A stretch of DNA of 64,000 nt from Gracilaria gracilis (GCA_030374805.1 JARGSG010000001.1:744001-808000), one strand, 5' to 3'; counted from the stretch's first letter, positions 10,564 through 21,524 are shown. Numbers and translations: made by a program. Notes: generated by a model not told the origin, from the sequence alone.

Positions 10564-10977
10564 ATGTTGGGATCTTCATTCATACTCTTTTCGCTCATAG
10601 CGTTGGTATCTGCCTCGCTACCGCAGCTTCAATACTGCCGCAGAACATCTACCATAGCACGATGTGTCGACTCACCACTCGTTTCAGAAGCATCACAACA
10701 CTGGTGTCCATATCGAGTGTGTGCCCCTTCTTATGCAAGTGCCGCCCGCTGTCCGGCGGATGAACGGCAAGCTACTCACAAATGTCAAGTTGGTATGCGT
10801 TATGTGAACGTCTATCGCTGTAAATCTGAGGAGCGACGAGTCGTGGACTTGCCGTTGGGGTGTGAGCGTATGCCGGATGTTCCGTGTACGGCGCAGGTAG
10901 TCACGTGTGCTTGTGATGTTTCAGTACTCAGGCGAGAACAGTGGCATCCACTCATTCCAGTTCAGCCGTTGTGTTGA
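10564..10977 (+). CDS. Small secreted cysteine-rich protein
   Basis: The protein has 137 residues. The first ~19 form a clear signal peptide with hydrophobic core FILFSLIALVSA. The mature part has twelve cysteines, an even number that fits six disulfides, spread as YC, RC, WC, VC, RC, KC, RC, GC, PC, TC, AC and a terminal LC. I do not recognise the family. The arrangement suggests an extracellular or cell-wall protein. The frame is intronless and isolated between the proteasome gene and retroelement remains. Confidence 0.6.
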   Translation: MLGSSFILFSLIALVSASLPQLQYCRRTSTIARCVDSPLVSEASQHWCPYRVCAPSYASAARCPADERQATHKCQVGMRYVNVYRCKSEERRVVDLPLGCERMPDVPCTAQVVTCACDVSVLRREQWHPLIPVQPLC

Positions 10978-11269
10978 CCTTCGTTTCTAACGGCCTGGGG
11001 ACAACCCTGTCAGCCGTTTTGTACACGGGCAAGGCCCGCTCGTTGCGCCTTCCATTTCATTGTTGTGCAATCTATTACAATATCTCGTCAGTGAGCGAAG
11101 CTACATGTTGTGAAGTGATGTTACATGAATCTGAGCAAATAACACATGCTGTGTTGGCCATTGAGAAGGTGTCCAAAACGCTGATCAATACTGCAGTTAT
11201 CAACTTCATATAAAAAGCCCTTTATCTGTTCCTTTGGTGAAGAAACTGAGCTCCACCTGTCTATCACGA

Positions 11270-11990
11270 ACTCTCGGAGGACTTCAATTCTTGTTTACTG
11301 TGGCCTTTTCTATTCGGACACTAAAGAGAGAATTGCTCATTTAAGTAGTTCTCGCTTTTCAGGAAGGTAAAAACTGTTTGGATCTTAGTCTAATATTGTC
11401 TATCATAGATTGTTACCTCCATATCTTTCTGCGATGGTGCAGTAGCTTTTTTTTTGTCGGGACGCGTCTGTTAGTGGGCACCAGGGTACAACAAATCCGG
11501 CATCTTTCTTGATTCCTGCATCACACTCGCATCCCAGAACCTTCTTACCGAAATAGGCCTCCACAGGGTGCCGGGTGCAGGGTGGGAACACGTCTATTTA
11601 TGAACCGAGCTAAGTTCACTTTTGCACTCTATTCTTCTAGTAGTTACAGCATAACTGTTCAGAAACTCCGAAATTCCGGAGGCGTCGACATAGGACTTCT
11701 GCCTTTCAGTTTGACAAACTGAGTTTGTTGCACACCATGAAAACCCGGAGAGTCGACTGGAACTTTGAACTGCCGCTCAAGAGATATCCCTAAACGTTTG
11801 GTTGACAGAGCAATGAGATCAATTTTTTCGTTTTCGCGAACACCATAACACGATAAATGACTTTGTTCCCACGAGACATAGATAGAACTTCCATTGCTTG
11901 CTTGACATTGCTCACTTCGTGCTGATCGACGCACGTCACTTTCAAACAGGAGTTTCAGTATGAGTTCCATATTGCCCATTGTCATTTAGA
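11270..11990 (-). mobile_element. Decayed RNase H / zinc-knuckle retroelement remnant (family A)
   Basis: Reading down the minus strand, 11985-11659 contains a worn RNase H end: WEQSHLSCYGVRENEKIDLIA lines up with the intact WVPSHCGILKNELVDNMA at ~35930, followed by a KVPVD that matches RVPID. Then 11591-11403 resembles the zinc-knuckle part, with YFGKKVLGCECDAG matching LFGKKMVCNCRPG. Below this lies the family 3' block (CGAGAACTAC...). Frames are broken in several places. This is an inactive fossil. Confidence 0.6.
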
Positions 11991-13124
11991 CGGAAGGAGT
12001 TGGTCCGACTATATTGGACTCGAAGCTAACGGCGCCACCCGGACCAGCTGTAGTAACAGCGGCGCCATCAGAGTTGGCCTTGGGGGCAGCTGCATCAGAA
12101 TTCGTGTCAGCAGCACCTACAGTATTGCAGCGTTTTCCCACTGGCAGAAGCAACGGTGCCAAACGAGATGAGTATCATCCACTTGAGTCGCGATGGTGTT
12201 AGTAATGGTTGGAGCTTCAGTCGTTGGAGGGGCATTGGTAACCGAAACGATGCAGAAGGCCTAATGCAGTGAAAAATAATCACACAGGTAGTCTTCATTG
12301 ATGAATTGAGATTGAGCGTAGGCAAGAAGGAGCAGACGATTCGTGAATGCGTGGGAGAAGCCGTGGTTATGGTAAAGGAGAAGCGCTAGCAAAAGGAATC
12401 ATACCGGCTATATGCGATTCTGCCTTCTTACCTCCCCGGATTGATTCCAAACAGTTGCCGTCAATAGGGCTTTGGCAGCTGAAGTTCCATTGTACAGCTT
12501 TTTCTCACACGCCGTCACTTCATCCTTTGAATTGGTTGTGGCAGGGAAAACGAATAATTTGCGACTGTACAAATGTTCGGAATTGCGTGGATCACTGTTA
12601 ACTCCGATGTCGAAAAAGAAAGCTTGTCGAGAAGTTTGCGTTTACCAAGGGTACCTTCGCTTCGTGAAAGGCAGAAATCAAGTTTACCTGAAATTATGGT
12701 GGCTTCATAAAATGTCGTCCTTCCTGGCGAGAGGCTGCTCTTTGATAAGCAACGCTCTGTGCTTCATGCTAATATAATGTCGCATACCCACAACAGAGAG
12801 GGAGCGAGAGCGAGGGAGCTCGTGTGTCCGACTGTTCACGCATCTTTCAGGATAGTTATCAAGCTGGAATACAGCCCTCTCGACAAAGAAAGTGGCCAGG
12901 ACGTCTTTCTACTGCTTTCATGTCCTTCGACGAGTCGTCCTACTGGTGCTCAACAAAGGTATGAATTTGAGTACCCTGTCTTGCACCCATTGTAGCAGGC
13001 CAGATGCTCTTGAAGATCACCCGCAGTTCGACTAGGACGGCTGAGAGTCTCTCTTTTGCTAGGACTCATCCATATTGCATCCATGAGCACGATCGCTTTT
13101 CAGAGAATAGGGTTGGCAGATAAT
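11991..13124. other. Long stretch with no supported gene
   Basis: Frames up to ~100 codons occur on both strands (for example at 12472-12777), but none shows a domain, a signal peptide or a convincing codon pattern. Some of it may be old retroelement DNA, given the remnant immediately to the left. Confidence 0.3.
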
Positions 13125-13379
13125 TCACTTAAGCTGAAACCTTGCCCGACGCATGGCCTTAAAAGAATTACTACTCTGCTTCATCCCAATTTGCGTGAGG
13201 TACTCGATTGCGAAACTAGAGCTTTCTGTCCGCAAGACGAACTGCTTTTGCTGCACTCGGTCCAGTCCGAAGAAGCCCATAAGTTTTTCGGGCTGTGCAT
13301 CTTTCAGCTTGGCCGGATCATCAGAGTCATATGAAGCTGATTCTACCCAACTGTCCTGTAACGAGAGAGGTGCTGACAT
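13125..13379 (-). CDS. Possible small protein, unknown
   Basis: An 84-codon frame starts with ATG 13379 and has balanced composition, with an acidic N-terminal part (YDSDDPAKLKDAQPEKL) and a basic end. I recognise no domain. The overlapping plus-strand frames are no better. It may be a real small gene divergent from the secreted-protein gene at 13771, or chance. Confidence 0.25.
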   Translation of the reverse strand: MSAPLSLQDSWVESASYDSDDPAKLKDAQPEKLMGFFGLDRVQQKQFVLRTESSSFAIEYLTQIGMKQSSNSFKAMRRARFQLK

Positions 13380-13656
13380 CTAAACGGCACTAGAAGTTCG
13401 CTTTCAAAAAGCAATTGTGCAAGCAATATATCTTGGCAACCTACCTACTGCTACGCAGGCCCTGCTACAACCCTTGTTAAAAGGGTTGTCTTTAATCCGT
13501 TCGTCGGCCGTATAGGTTGCAGGGTTCTCTCTTGTAAAGCCAACGCTCCGGTCCATCAAACTTGGCCTTGCTGACGAGTTCGTCATCTTGGGTCCGTCTT
13601 CTGACAGTCCGATGACTGCCGTCTTCACGAAAGAACCAGTTGCAGGTTTTCAACAG

Positions 13657-13664
13657 CATATAAG
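13657..13664 (+). promoter_or_regulatory. Probable TATA element of the small secreted-protein gene
   Basis: CATATAAG lies ~107 bp before the ATG at 13771. A CA-rich leader without ATG codons follows, as is common in highly expressed genes. Confidence 0.4.
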
Positions 13665-13770
13665 CGCATGCTCGTTCCATTTCCGTCTCTATCCCTTCTA
13701 ACCACAAGCCACCGGAAGAACTACAAGAACTCAGCATCACCAAGCACAACACCTTCACAAACTCACAGAA

Positions 13771-14043
13771 ATGATGTCCAAGATCTTCGCTCTTGTTGCT
13801 CTCTTCGGCGCTGCCGTGGCCGCCCCGGTCCGCATGCGCTCTGAAATTGCCGGCCAGCTCAGCGGTGGTGCCGGTTTCGCCGCTTTGGGTGACAACTCCG
13901 CTGGAGCTGCCGCCACCGAGGACAATGGTATCGCCGGTGCTTCCTCCGACGACGGTACCGTCCTCGGTGCTGCCGCTCCGGGTGGTGCCCTCGCTGGTGC
14001 CTTCGGTTCCGGCTTCTTCGGTGCTGCTTCCCCGAGCTCCTAA
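13771..14043 (+). CDS. Small secreted Gly/Ala-rich protein
   Basis: The protein has 90 residues. The signal peptide is MMSKIFALVALFGAAVAAP, with cleavage probably after AAA or VAA. The mature ~70 residues are mostly Gly, Ala and Ser, with short acidic spots (TEDNG, SDDGT) and hydrophobic Gly-Phe pairs near the end (GSGFFGAA). No cysteines are present. Codon use is strongly biased (GGT, GCC, GCT, TCC), unlike the neighbouring decayed DNA, which suggests high expression. A possible TATA box lies ~107 bp upstream. I do not recognise the family; a cell-wall or secreted structural peptide is plausible. Confidence 0.7.
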   Translation: MMSKIFALVALFGAAVAAPVRMRSEIAGQLSGGAGFAALGDNSAGAAATEDNGIAGASSDDGTVLGAAAPGGALAGAFGSGFFGAASPSS

Positions 14044-15129
14044 ACCTCTCGCAGTTTATGCAGAGAGAATGCTCCCGATGGGTTTTCAAATACTCACCTC
14101 ATTTCTTTCCTGTTGGAGCATTTCTATCGTGAAGGTGCCCATTTCCTGCTTCATTGGAATGGAGAACCTCACAACTCCTTCCCGGAGGACTCATTGACTT
14201 GGTGAATGTTTTTCTCGCAGATCATGCAGGCCTTTTGGGTATCTACTCTTTGTGGCTTCTCTATCTGGTTTTGCGACTTTTTTTGGTAAAATCGCCTCTC
14301 CCACTTCTGACTACATAGTTCCTTCTTGCTACCAACCAACCAACCAACCAACCACCCAACTATAACTAGAATTGCTACTCTTCTGCACAGTAAACGATCT
14401 GTGAGCTGAAGAGCAGCCCCAGTAAAGGATCTTAGAACATCTTCCAAAACCCTATCTTGCTCTTTTTCATATTTTTAAGAACGACAGCTTCGGTCCAGAC
14501 CTGGGAGACATTAATGCTTGACACAAGACTTTGCTTTTCAACACGATATCCACAGAACTCTAACCTTTTTTGTAGAAGGATGATGAATGAATGACTGTTT
14601 GAAGTTTCTTCAAGCCTTCCATTTCATTTGCATTTGTTCCCAATCCCTCACTCAGAGAGTAATGGCCATCATCATACATCCAAGTAATTCAAATTCACAG
14701 GATACTATCCACCTTCTTCTTTAATGCCTACGTCATCCTTCAATTAATAGGCTGAAGTAGAACTTCCTCTATCGGAAGTTCTTTCTCAACAAGAACGCAA
14801 TTCTCCACCTTAATTGGTACGTACATATTACGATAGATGAACACATGACCCCATCGATCTATCAACGTCATTAATCCGTTAGGATATGGTATCCATTTTG
14901 CTGACATAGCAATACTGACGAAAACTGGATACCAAGGGTTCCGCTGTAGTATTATAATTGCTACTATCGGCCGAGGATGACAACTGTCAACTTCTTCTTC
15001 TTCTCTCGGAACTGGCCCTGAGATCTCTGGTGTTCTTCAACCCAACGCCGCAGACAAACTTTATGGGCACGACGTCAGTAATGCGTCATAAACGAATAAG
15101 GTTTGTCGTCCATAGCATTATACATGTAC
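14044..15129. other. 3' flank and gene-free DNA
   Basis: This contains the 3' untranslated region of the preceding gene, a short CAAC tetranucleotide repeat at ~14333-14357, and otherwise AT-rich DNA without motif-bearing frames. Confidence 0.4.
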
Positions 15130-15450
15130 AGCTAGGCTCTCTCTTTATAAGTGCACTACAAGGGTAGCTTTATTATAACTTGGTGCAGAACGTTTCTGTT
15201 GAAAGAAACATTCTCTCACAAGGAAAGCCAACACTCTAACTGGCCATTTTCTAGCAATACTAGCAACGGATAGTCCTTGACGTTCGCGATAAGTAGGTAG
15301 ACATAAACGCATTGACAACGTTCTTTTGGGGCATCTGAGAAGGTAGTGGTCCACGTCATTCAGAACTCTCGGTCTACAGTTACATATTCACTTCTTTCCA
15401 AACAAATGAGTCCCAAGAGGATGCAAGCTCGGCGTATGTCCAACTTAGAT
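15130..15450 (-). mobile_element. 3' end of non-LTR retroelement family B
   Basis: The reverse complement matches the end of the intact ORF at 35012-36427: a HYLLRCPKR-type zinc knuckle, a RERQ...SI.RKWPVRVLAFLVRE motif, a terminal KRSAPS, and the following GTGCACTYATAAA 3' block. The coding frame is still open over 69 codons. It is a 5'-truncated or eroded copy. Confidence 0.7.
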
Positions 15451-15689
15451 CTGTGCTAAAACCGTTTCTGCTAGGCTTAAGCTCTAGAATGGGTGCAAGA
15501 TGTTTTTATCGTGAAGGGATTTCGATTACTGAACCTGATGACTCTATAGTAATTCCTCCAACAATCATAATTGTCTTTCACTAGTGATTGGTGCCTTCCA
15601 ACTCATAGCACAATATGAACAAAGCAATGAAGAAAATCTCCGTCGTCCTGTTTTCTTTTTTGTTCTTCTTCCAAGTTGATTAGAGTATG

Positions 15690-16550
15690 GCGAGGGAGTT
15701 GTTGTCGGCATCCGATACGTTCGTACTCTGTTCTTCTTCTTCTTTAATGTGGACAGCAGTTTCCTATTTGCGAAACTGCAGTAAAGCTCTAAATGAAGCT
15801 TTCTCTCTTCAGGAAGGCCAAGAATTCGTTTGGTTCCTGTCTAATCAAATTTGTAGAGATGATTTTGTGTCTGGGGGCAGGCTTGAAACAAGCTCTCGTC
15901 GTGATGAGTTCGTGAGCGAACATCGAAGAACAACATGCTCACAAGTTTTTATCACTCTTGTCCCGCATTCGCACCGTCTCATTTTCTTCTCAACACATGA
16001 TGCGACTGGATGCAGCTCAAAGACGTGTTCTGACTAGAACTGTGCCAGCATCACCCTCTGCTTTTCTTGCAGCTCTTTCTCCTGTAATGAACGCGGGACA
16101 CTCCTTGAGTAGCGGAAGACATTATTGTTTTGAAGATAGCGCGCTCTTCACATGTGACATATCCAACGGTACTCTCATTTGTTCTTCTACTGGTATTAGC
16201 AATCCCGATTTCGCAAGACGATCAACTCGTTCGTTCTGTAGTATGCCACAGTGACTTGGTACCCACGAGATCCAAAGCCTGTTTTGCAAACTAAGGTGTT
16301 CGATTGCGTGTGCTAATCGGTGGGCGTGTGCTAATCGGTGGGCGTGTGCCGGTTGCTTCCGCAGACTTCCTTGAAGCATCATAAGGATCGCTTGAGAGTC
16401 TGTGAATATTATTATAACCTTTTTCTTCAGACTGGAGAACTTTTCTAAACCTTTCGACATAGCTGTAACTTCTACGGTGTGTACTCTCTTCGTCTACCTG
16501 ACAAGCTATCTTTCAATCATCGTCGTAGTGGATGCATAACGATGATCTTC
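15690..16550 (-). mobile_element. RNase H-bearing retroelement family A, broken copy
   Basis: The minus strand carries an RNase H core (VEVTAMSKGL, then FTDSQAILMML, then ISWVPSHCGILQNERVDRLAKSG) at 16470-16122. A stop and frameshifts follow, then the zinc knuckle (CECGT...CEHVVLRCSLT) near 15900. The family 3' block ends in AAGAAGAAGAAG at ~15732. An 18-bp tandem duplication (GTGTGCTAATCGGTGGGC) at ~16305-16345 has added repeated AHRLAH residues between two catalytic motifs. The reverse transcriptase is missing. Inactive. Confidence 0.7.
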
Positions 16551-16894
16551 GACTCTGTCTCCTGTCTTCTTTTCATAATATCAGCGGTCATCTCCAATCC
16601 TTTGGCTGATGGAAAATGGCGATCTGGATAGCTGCTCTCTTTTCTCCCTCTTTCTCACTCTCTTCCACGCACTCACGAACAAGAATATTTCTTTAGGAGA
16701 AAGCGTTGTCTCTAGGATTGTCCTCCTGTGCCGACGGAATCAGAGACGCTTAACCGTACATGGAGTCTATACTATGGAGCCGATGACAAGGATACGTAAG
16801 CTTAAAGGAGCGGGGTGATGCTGTTGTAGATGCACGTACATAGGGTTACAAGTAGGCGCACACAAGTGCCATGGCTTCAAAACTGCTAGTTGCG
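16551..16894. other. Gene-free stretch beside retroelement
   Basis: I see no supported gene. It includes the 3' flank of the unknown minus-strand gene that ends at 16895. Confidence 0.3.
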
Positions 16895-17623
16895 TTAGAG
16901 CCTGCTCTTAGGGTACAGCGCAAAGCTCCGAAAAGTAAGCAGATCGGTGCAGTTAAACTGTTCGTCATCGTCATCGTCATCTGGCAGACGAACAATACCT
17001 GTGAGGGCGGCAGTACCCGCCGGCAAAACATTTTCATCATTAGCACGACGTAGCTGGTACACTAAACGACGCAGCGCGGAATCAGGCAGACTGGCTCGGG
17101 CAACAAACAGCACACGCGACTGGTCTTCCACGTCAAACTGCGGTATGAATCCTGCGCTTGCAGCAGCGCCCACAAACTGGACACTCGCAGCCTCCAACAC
17201 AGCAGCCTCAACGGTCCAGGCCACGCAAAACCGTTTACCAATGCCCAGACGCGCCGCAGCGGCTAGACCCGCAGAAGCCGGCAACGCGCCCAATGCTTGC
17301 GGGAATTGACAGCTGCTGGGGTGCAGCACAGCACGTTCCAGGGCGCGACGCGCCTGTACAGCAGCTTCGGCGTGAAACTGAGCCCTTGCCCGGTTCTTGA
17401 CGTCATCGAAGAGTGCGAGTGCATGAGCGGGCGGAAGACGTGTGGTCAAATCAAAGCCCAGCTTGGCAGCATCGAAGGCAGGCGCGAGCGGCTGGTGCAT
17501 GGAGAGTGCGCACATGGCGGCGTGGTCCTCCGCAGACGCCTGGCCGCGCGCCCAGCGCGCGGAAGCGGCGTGGAAGGCGAGCGGAACCGGCGAGACGCCA
17601 TCGGCGACGGCGACTTGCTGCAT
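16895..17623 (-). CDS. Unknown protein, Ala-rich
   Basis: The protein has 242 residues from ATG 17623 (MQQVAVADG). The open frame runs up to 17788, but the upstream part is Arg-rich and unconvincing. It is very rich in alanine, with several amphipathic stretches (LPPAHALALFDDVKNRARAQFHAE, then QARRALERAVL), a possible globular middle, and an acidic run of six aspartates near the end. No signal peptide, membrane segment or familiar motif is seen. The GC-rich codon use agrees with the divergent copper-ATPase gene and supports coding. The upstream region holds CCACGTGG at 17741-17748 and CCACGTGA at 17785-17792. Confidence 0.5.
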   Translation of the reverse strand: MQQVAVADGVSPVPLAFHAASARWARGQASAEDHAAMCALSMHQPLAPAFDAAKLGFDLTTRLPPAHALALFDDVKNRARAQFHAEAAVQARRALERAVLHPSSCQFPQALGALPASAGLAAAARLGIGKRFCVAWTVEAAVLEAASVQFVGAAASAGFIPQFDVEDQSRVLFVARASLPDSALRRLVYQLRRANDENVLPAGTAALTGIVRLPDDDDDDEQFNCTDLLTFRSFALYPKSRL

Positions 17624-18176
17624 TGTTCGACGCCGTCGTCGTCGCACGGTGAATTCATGCGCAGGGACGGACGTTTTGTCGATGAGCACGCGTCGTTGAA
17701 TGGAATGGAAGACAATGCATTGGTGGATCGCGCGCCGTGGCCACGTGGAGGGCTGTGAGGGAGCTTGACGCAGCGGTTGCGACGCCACGTGACGCCACGA
17801 GGTGCTCAGCGGACGTCAGTGCGGGCGCAGATAACCCTTAGCTGTACGTATCTAGCGCGTGCGCGTACAGAGCTCTGCCGAAGCGCGCGCCGCCGCATTG
17901 CCTGCCACCTGTGCTGCCACTGAGTGCTTTCCCCGCGCCGCGTTGAATCGATAGCTTGCATTTTGACATTTAGCCTACACTATAGATACCTCTCCGAGAT
18001 AGAAAGCCTCGCGCCAGGCGCGACGTAGAACGAAGCCTCTCCCGCTCTGCGTACCCTTCTTAAGCGCATCCGCCTCCGTCTTCAGCCTTCCCCTCGCTCG
18101 TCCCCAAGCACTTCGGCTGTCTTCCCATTCCCCTTTGCTCTTCTCAACGCCTTGCTTACCCCATCCTTCGCCCACA
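17624..18176. promoter_or_regulatory. Divergent promoter of the unknown gene and the copper ATPase
   Basis: This ~550-bp GC-rich interval contains two G-box-like sites, CCACGTGG at 17741 and CCACGTGA at 17785. A pyrimidine-rich leader (CTTCCCC, CCATCCTTCG) lies just before the ATPase ATG at 18177. Confidence 0.4.
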
Positions 18177-21100
18177 ATGGCCTCGTTCTCGCTCAATGTC
18201 CAGAAGCTCACCTGCATGAACTGCGTGCGCAAGGTGCAGAAAGTTCTCTCTGAGTGCGGCGCCGACCATGTCGTCGTTCAACTGGAAAACGGCTTGGCCA
18301 CTGGCATCTTCGACGACGACCCCATCCTACTTGTCAAGGCTGTCGAAGCCGCTGGGAAACCCGCCACTCTACTTTCAGCCCCACTCCCTGAACCCAAACC
18401 GCTCCAGCTTCAGGTGGACGGCATGAGTTGCATGGGCTGCGTCAGAAAGATTACGTCTGCTTTGGAACAGCTTGCTGCTGCTTCTGACGTGCATGTCGAT
18501 CTTGAGACCAAGCTGGCCACGCTCGTTTTTTCAGACGATCCACAGCTTGCCGTCAAGGCTGTACGTGACGCTGGAAAGAGCGCAATTATTATCGAGGACC
18601 ACCTTGAGAGCCCACTCAAGGATGGTTTCTCTCTCACGGAGAGCCCTGTCCAGTCCAATAATTCCACGGCGACGGACGACGATCTTGTGGCGCTCGACTT
18701 GTCCTCTCCGCAGCTCAAGTCGGAGCCTGCCGTTCTATCCACCCCCGATCATGTGCTTGTTTCTATTTCAGATTCTCCTGACCCCGCCCCAGTCACCACT
18801 AACCTTCGCGTCGCTGGTATGACCTGTTCCAGTTGTGTCTCTGTTGTAGAGGACATTTTAGCAAAACTGCCTGGTGTACAGTCTGCCCGTGTTAACTTAC
18901 TTGCTGGTCGCGCTACCGTCGTTCACCGCGACGATCTAACCGCTCCAACGCAGCTGGCCGAAACTGTTTCTTCTGCAGGTTACAGAGCCGCTGTATTGCA
19001 TTCGACTAACTCTGCCCAGAGGAACCACATCGCCTCTGAATGGAGTTCGGAGTTCCGTATCGACTTTCAGTCAAACCAGCAAGCCCAGAATGCTGTGAAA
19101 CTGTTACGCTTCATGGAAGGGGTGCACAATGTTGACTCACAAGCTCGAACTGTGTCTGCATCCCTCAGCAATGGATGTGCGAAGTCTACCATTATCCACG
19201 CCCTTGAGTTTGATGGATCGTTTGGAAAGATGCATGTGCGGCAATCTCGAAGTGCAGAGCTACAAGAGATTGCTAACGGAGATTTTCAGGGCGCCACAAG
19301 CGTAATCGACGAAGAGGCCAACATGTGGCGGCGTCGCTTCCTCCTCGCTCTTGTTTTCTTTTTGCCCATTGCGATTACTGGGTTGATGCAGACGTTTACA
19401 ACTGTTCTGCCTTTTAGCTTGATGATGTGGATACATTTTGCTCTGTCCACTCCCATGCAATTCGTTTGCGGTGCGAACTTTTACCGTGCAAGCTATTTCG
19501 CCTTGAGAAAACGGCGCGCAACGATGGATGTTCTTGTTGCGCTTTCGACATCGATAGCTTACTTTTCGAGTGCGATAGTGCTGCTGTTCGGGGTCGCACA
19601 GGCTGGCAATTCGAACCTTGGTCATACGGTCATGTTCAAGGTTTCGGCAATGATTGTCACTATGGTGTTGCTAGGCAAATGGCTTGAGTCATCAGCCAAG
19701 AGAAAGGCTGCTGCCGGTGTTGCACAGCTTTCCTCTCTAGCGCCGGAGAGTGCGATCTTGTTCGATGAGAAGGCCCAGGTGTCGTGCCACACAGAAGTGC
19801 CTGTTAAGGTTCTTGGCGTCGGAGATGTGGTTCGGCTCATTCCCGGTGACCGCGTCCCGGTTGATGGTGAGGTTATCGATGGAACCTCCGCTGTCAATGA
19901 GTCCATGCTGACCGGTGAAAGTCGACCGGTACCCAAAAGCATTGGCGACCACGTCTACGGCGGCACTGTTAACGACTGCGGCTCCCTCCTAATCCGCACA
20001 ACGGCCATAGGTTCAGATGCTGTCTTGTCGCAGATTGTGAAACTGGTGAACGATGCGCAGACGTCACGTGCTCCGGTGGAATCCTTTGCGGACAAAGTCT
20101 CAGGTGTGTTCGTTCCCTGTGTCGTTCTCTTTTCCACTTTGGTGTTCACCGCGTGGTATTCGGCTGCAATCTTCAAGTGGATCCCCCAAGAGTGGTACGC
20201 TGAAGAAGGTCCATTTTTCTTTGCGCTGCTCTTTGCGTTGGAAACCATGGTGATTGCTTGCCCTTGTGCGCTAGGCCTGGCGACACCAACGGCTGTAATG
20301 GTTGCATCCGAAGTAGGTGCAAAGCATGGTGTCCTGTTCCGTGGGGGAGGCGCAGCAATCGAGGCTGCCAAGAACGTGCACCACGTTGTCTTCGACAAGA
20401 CTGGTACGCTCACTGTTGGAACCCCACAGGTAGCAGCTTTTGTCACCAGCCAGAAGACCGTGGCCTCCCTCCGCAACGGGTCCTCCGTCCTTCAAGATCT
20501 TGTGTATGTTGTCGAATCACAGTCGCATCACCCGCTTGCGCATGCGATTTCGAATTATGTCGCAGGTCTTGAAGGGGGGAGGGTTACGGAGAACGAGGCA
20601 GTGTACAAGGTCTCATGGATCGAGGAAGTCCCCGGCCTTGGAATGAAGGCTTTGGTGAACAAGAACGAGTACTCTGTGCTTGTAGGTTCTCGTGACTTCG
20701 CATTCGCAGAGGTTGCCGAGAGAGAACTCTTCAGTGAAGCCGAGATCAGAGAAATTGATCACATGGAGGCTGGGGAAGGACTCACCATTGTCGCGGCGGT
20801 TGTGAACAAACGATACGCCTGCGTTTTTGGTCTTGAGGACACCGTTCGCCCTGAAGCCAGAAAAGTGGTTGAGACTCTGCATTCCATGAGGGTCGGCACT
20901 AGTCTGGTCACTGGAGATTCTGAGGAAGCAGGAAAAGCCGTCGCCAACAAGACTGGTATTCCCCTAGAGGCCGTGCACGCGAGAGCTATGCCGTGGTCGA
21001 AGGTTGACATCGTGCAAGAGCTTGAACCGTCTTGCTTCGTTGGGGATGGAATTAATGACGCCCCTGCTCTAGCAGCTGCATCCATGGGTATAGCGATAGG

Positions 21101-21524
21101 CGCAGGCGCGCCTGTTGCGGCGGAGTCCGCTGCTGTGGTGTTGGTGGGAGATGACCTTCGTGGTGTTGTTAATGCCATTGGTCTGGCACGAACAGCATTC
21201 CGTCGAGTTCGTCTCAACTTTTGTTGGGCTATCGGGTACAACATAGTGAGCATTCCGCTAGCGGCTGGAATTTTGTACCCGATGTTCCAGATCAGAGTGC
21301 CTCCGTTCGTTGCAAGCGGGGCTATGGCACTCTCAAGCACGTGCGTAATCCTCAGCTCTCTAGCGTTGCGATGGTACCGACCACAACTTCTGAGCAACGA
21401 TTCCCCTCTAGAAGTTGAAGACAGGTTCGAAATCGAACCGGCGTCGAGCGCGGGTAGTACTGTGGATTTAGAAGCAGGAGGTAGGTCGATCGGTGAAGAA
21501 ATCAATCGTCCATTGCTGACGTGA
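18177..21524 (+). CDS. Copper-transporting P1B-type ATPase
   Basis: The protein has 1115 residues. ATG 18177 is chosen; the frame extends to 18135 only through a TTG. Three heavy-metal-associated domains open the protein, with CxxC sites CMNC, CMGC and CSSC; the third has the full GMTCSSC form. Membrane helices follow, then TGES (phosphatase loop), the CPC metal-binding helix (VIACPCALGLATPTA), the phosphorylated Asp in DKTGTLT, SHHPLA (the usual HP motif), and GDGINDAPALA. This is the order of ATP7/CopA/RAN1 enzymes, which pump Cu(I) into the secretory pathway or across membranes using ATP. The acidic cytosolic tail (EVEDRFEIEP...DLEAG, ending in LLT) could hold sorting signals. Single exon. 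Confidence 0.95.
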   Translation: MASFSLNVQKLTCMNCVRKVQKVLSECGADHVVVQLENGLATGIFDDDPILLVKAVEAAGKPATLLSAPLPEPKPLQLQVDGMSCMGCVRKITSALEQLAAASDVHVDLETKLATLVFSDDPQLAVKAVRDAGKSAIIIEDHLESPLKDGFSLTESPVQSNNSTATDDDLVALDLSSPQLKSEPAVLSTPDHVLVSISDSPDPAPVTTNLRVAGMTCSSCVSVVEDILAKLPGVQSARVNLLAGRATVVHRDDLTAPTQLAETVSSAGYRAAVLHSTNSAQRNHIASEWSSEFRIDFQSNQQAQNAVKLLRFMEGVHNVDSQARTVSASLSNGCAKSTIIHALEFDGSFGKMHVRQSRSAELQEIANGDFQGATSVIDEEANMWRRRFLLALVFFLPIAITGLMQTFTTVLPFSLMMWIHFALSTPMQFVCGANFYRASYFALRKRRATMDVLVALSTSIAYFSSAIVLLFGVAQAGNSNLGHTVMFKVSAMIVTMVLLGKWLESSAKRKAAAGVAQLSSLAPESAILFDEKAQVSCHTEVPVKVLGVGDVVRLIPGDRVPVDGEVIDGTSAVNESMLTGESRPVPKSIGDHVYGGTVNDCGSLLIRTTAIGSDAVLSQIVKLVNDAQTSRAPVESFADKVSGVFVPCVVLFSTLVFTAWYSAAIFKWIPQEWYAEEGPFFFALLFALETMVIACPCALGLATPTAVMVASEVGAKHGVLFRGGGAAIEAAKNVHHVVFDKTGTLTVGTPQVAAFVTSQKTVASLRNGSSVLQDLVYVVESQSHHPLAHAISNYVAGLEGGRVTENEAVYKVSWIEEVPGLGMKALVNKNEYSVLVGSRDFAFAEVAERELFSEAEIREIDHMEAGEGLTIVAAVVNKRYACVFGLEDTVRPEARKVVETLHSMRVGTSLVTGDSEEAGKAVANKTGIPLEAVHARAMPWSKVDIVQELEPSCFVGDGINDAPALAAASMGIAIGAGAPVAAESAAVVLVGDDLRGVVNAIGLARTAFRRVRLNFCWAIGYNIVSIPLAAGILYPMFQIRVPPFVASGAMALSSTCVILSSLALRWYRPQLLSNDSPLEVEDRFEIEPASSAGSTVDLEAGGRSIGEEINRPLLT

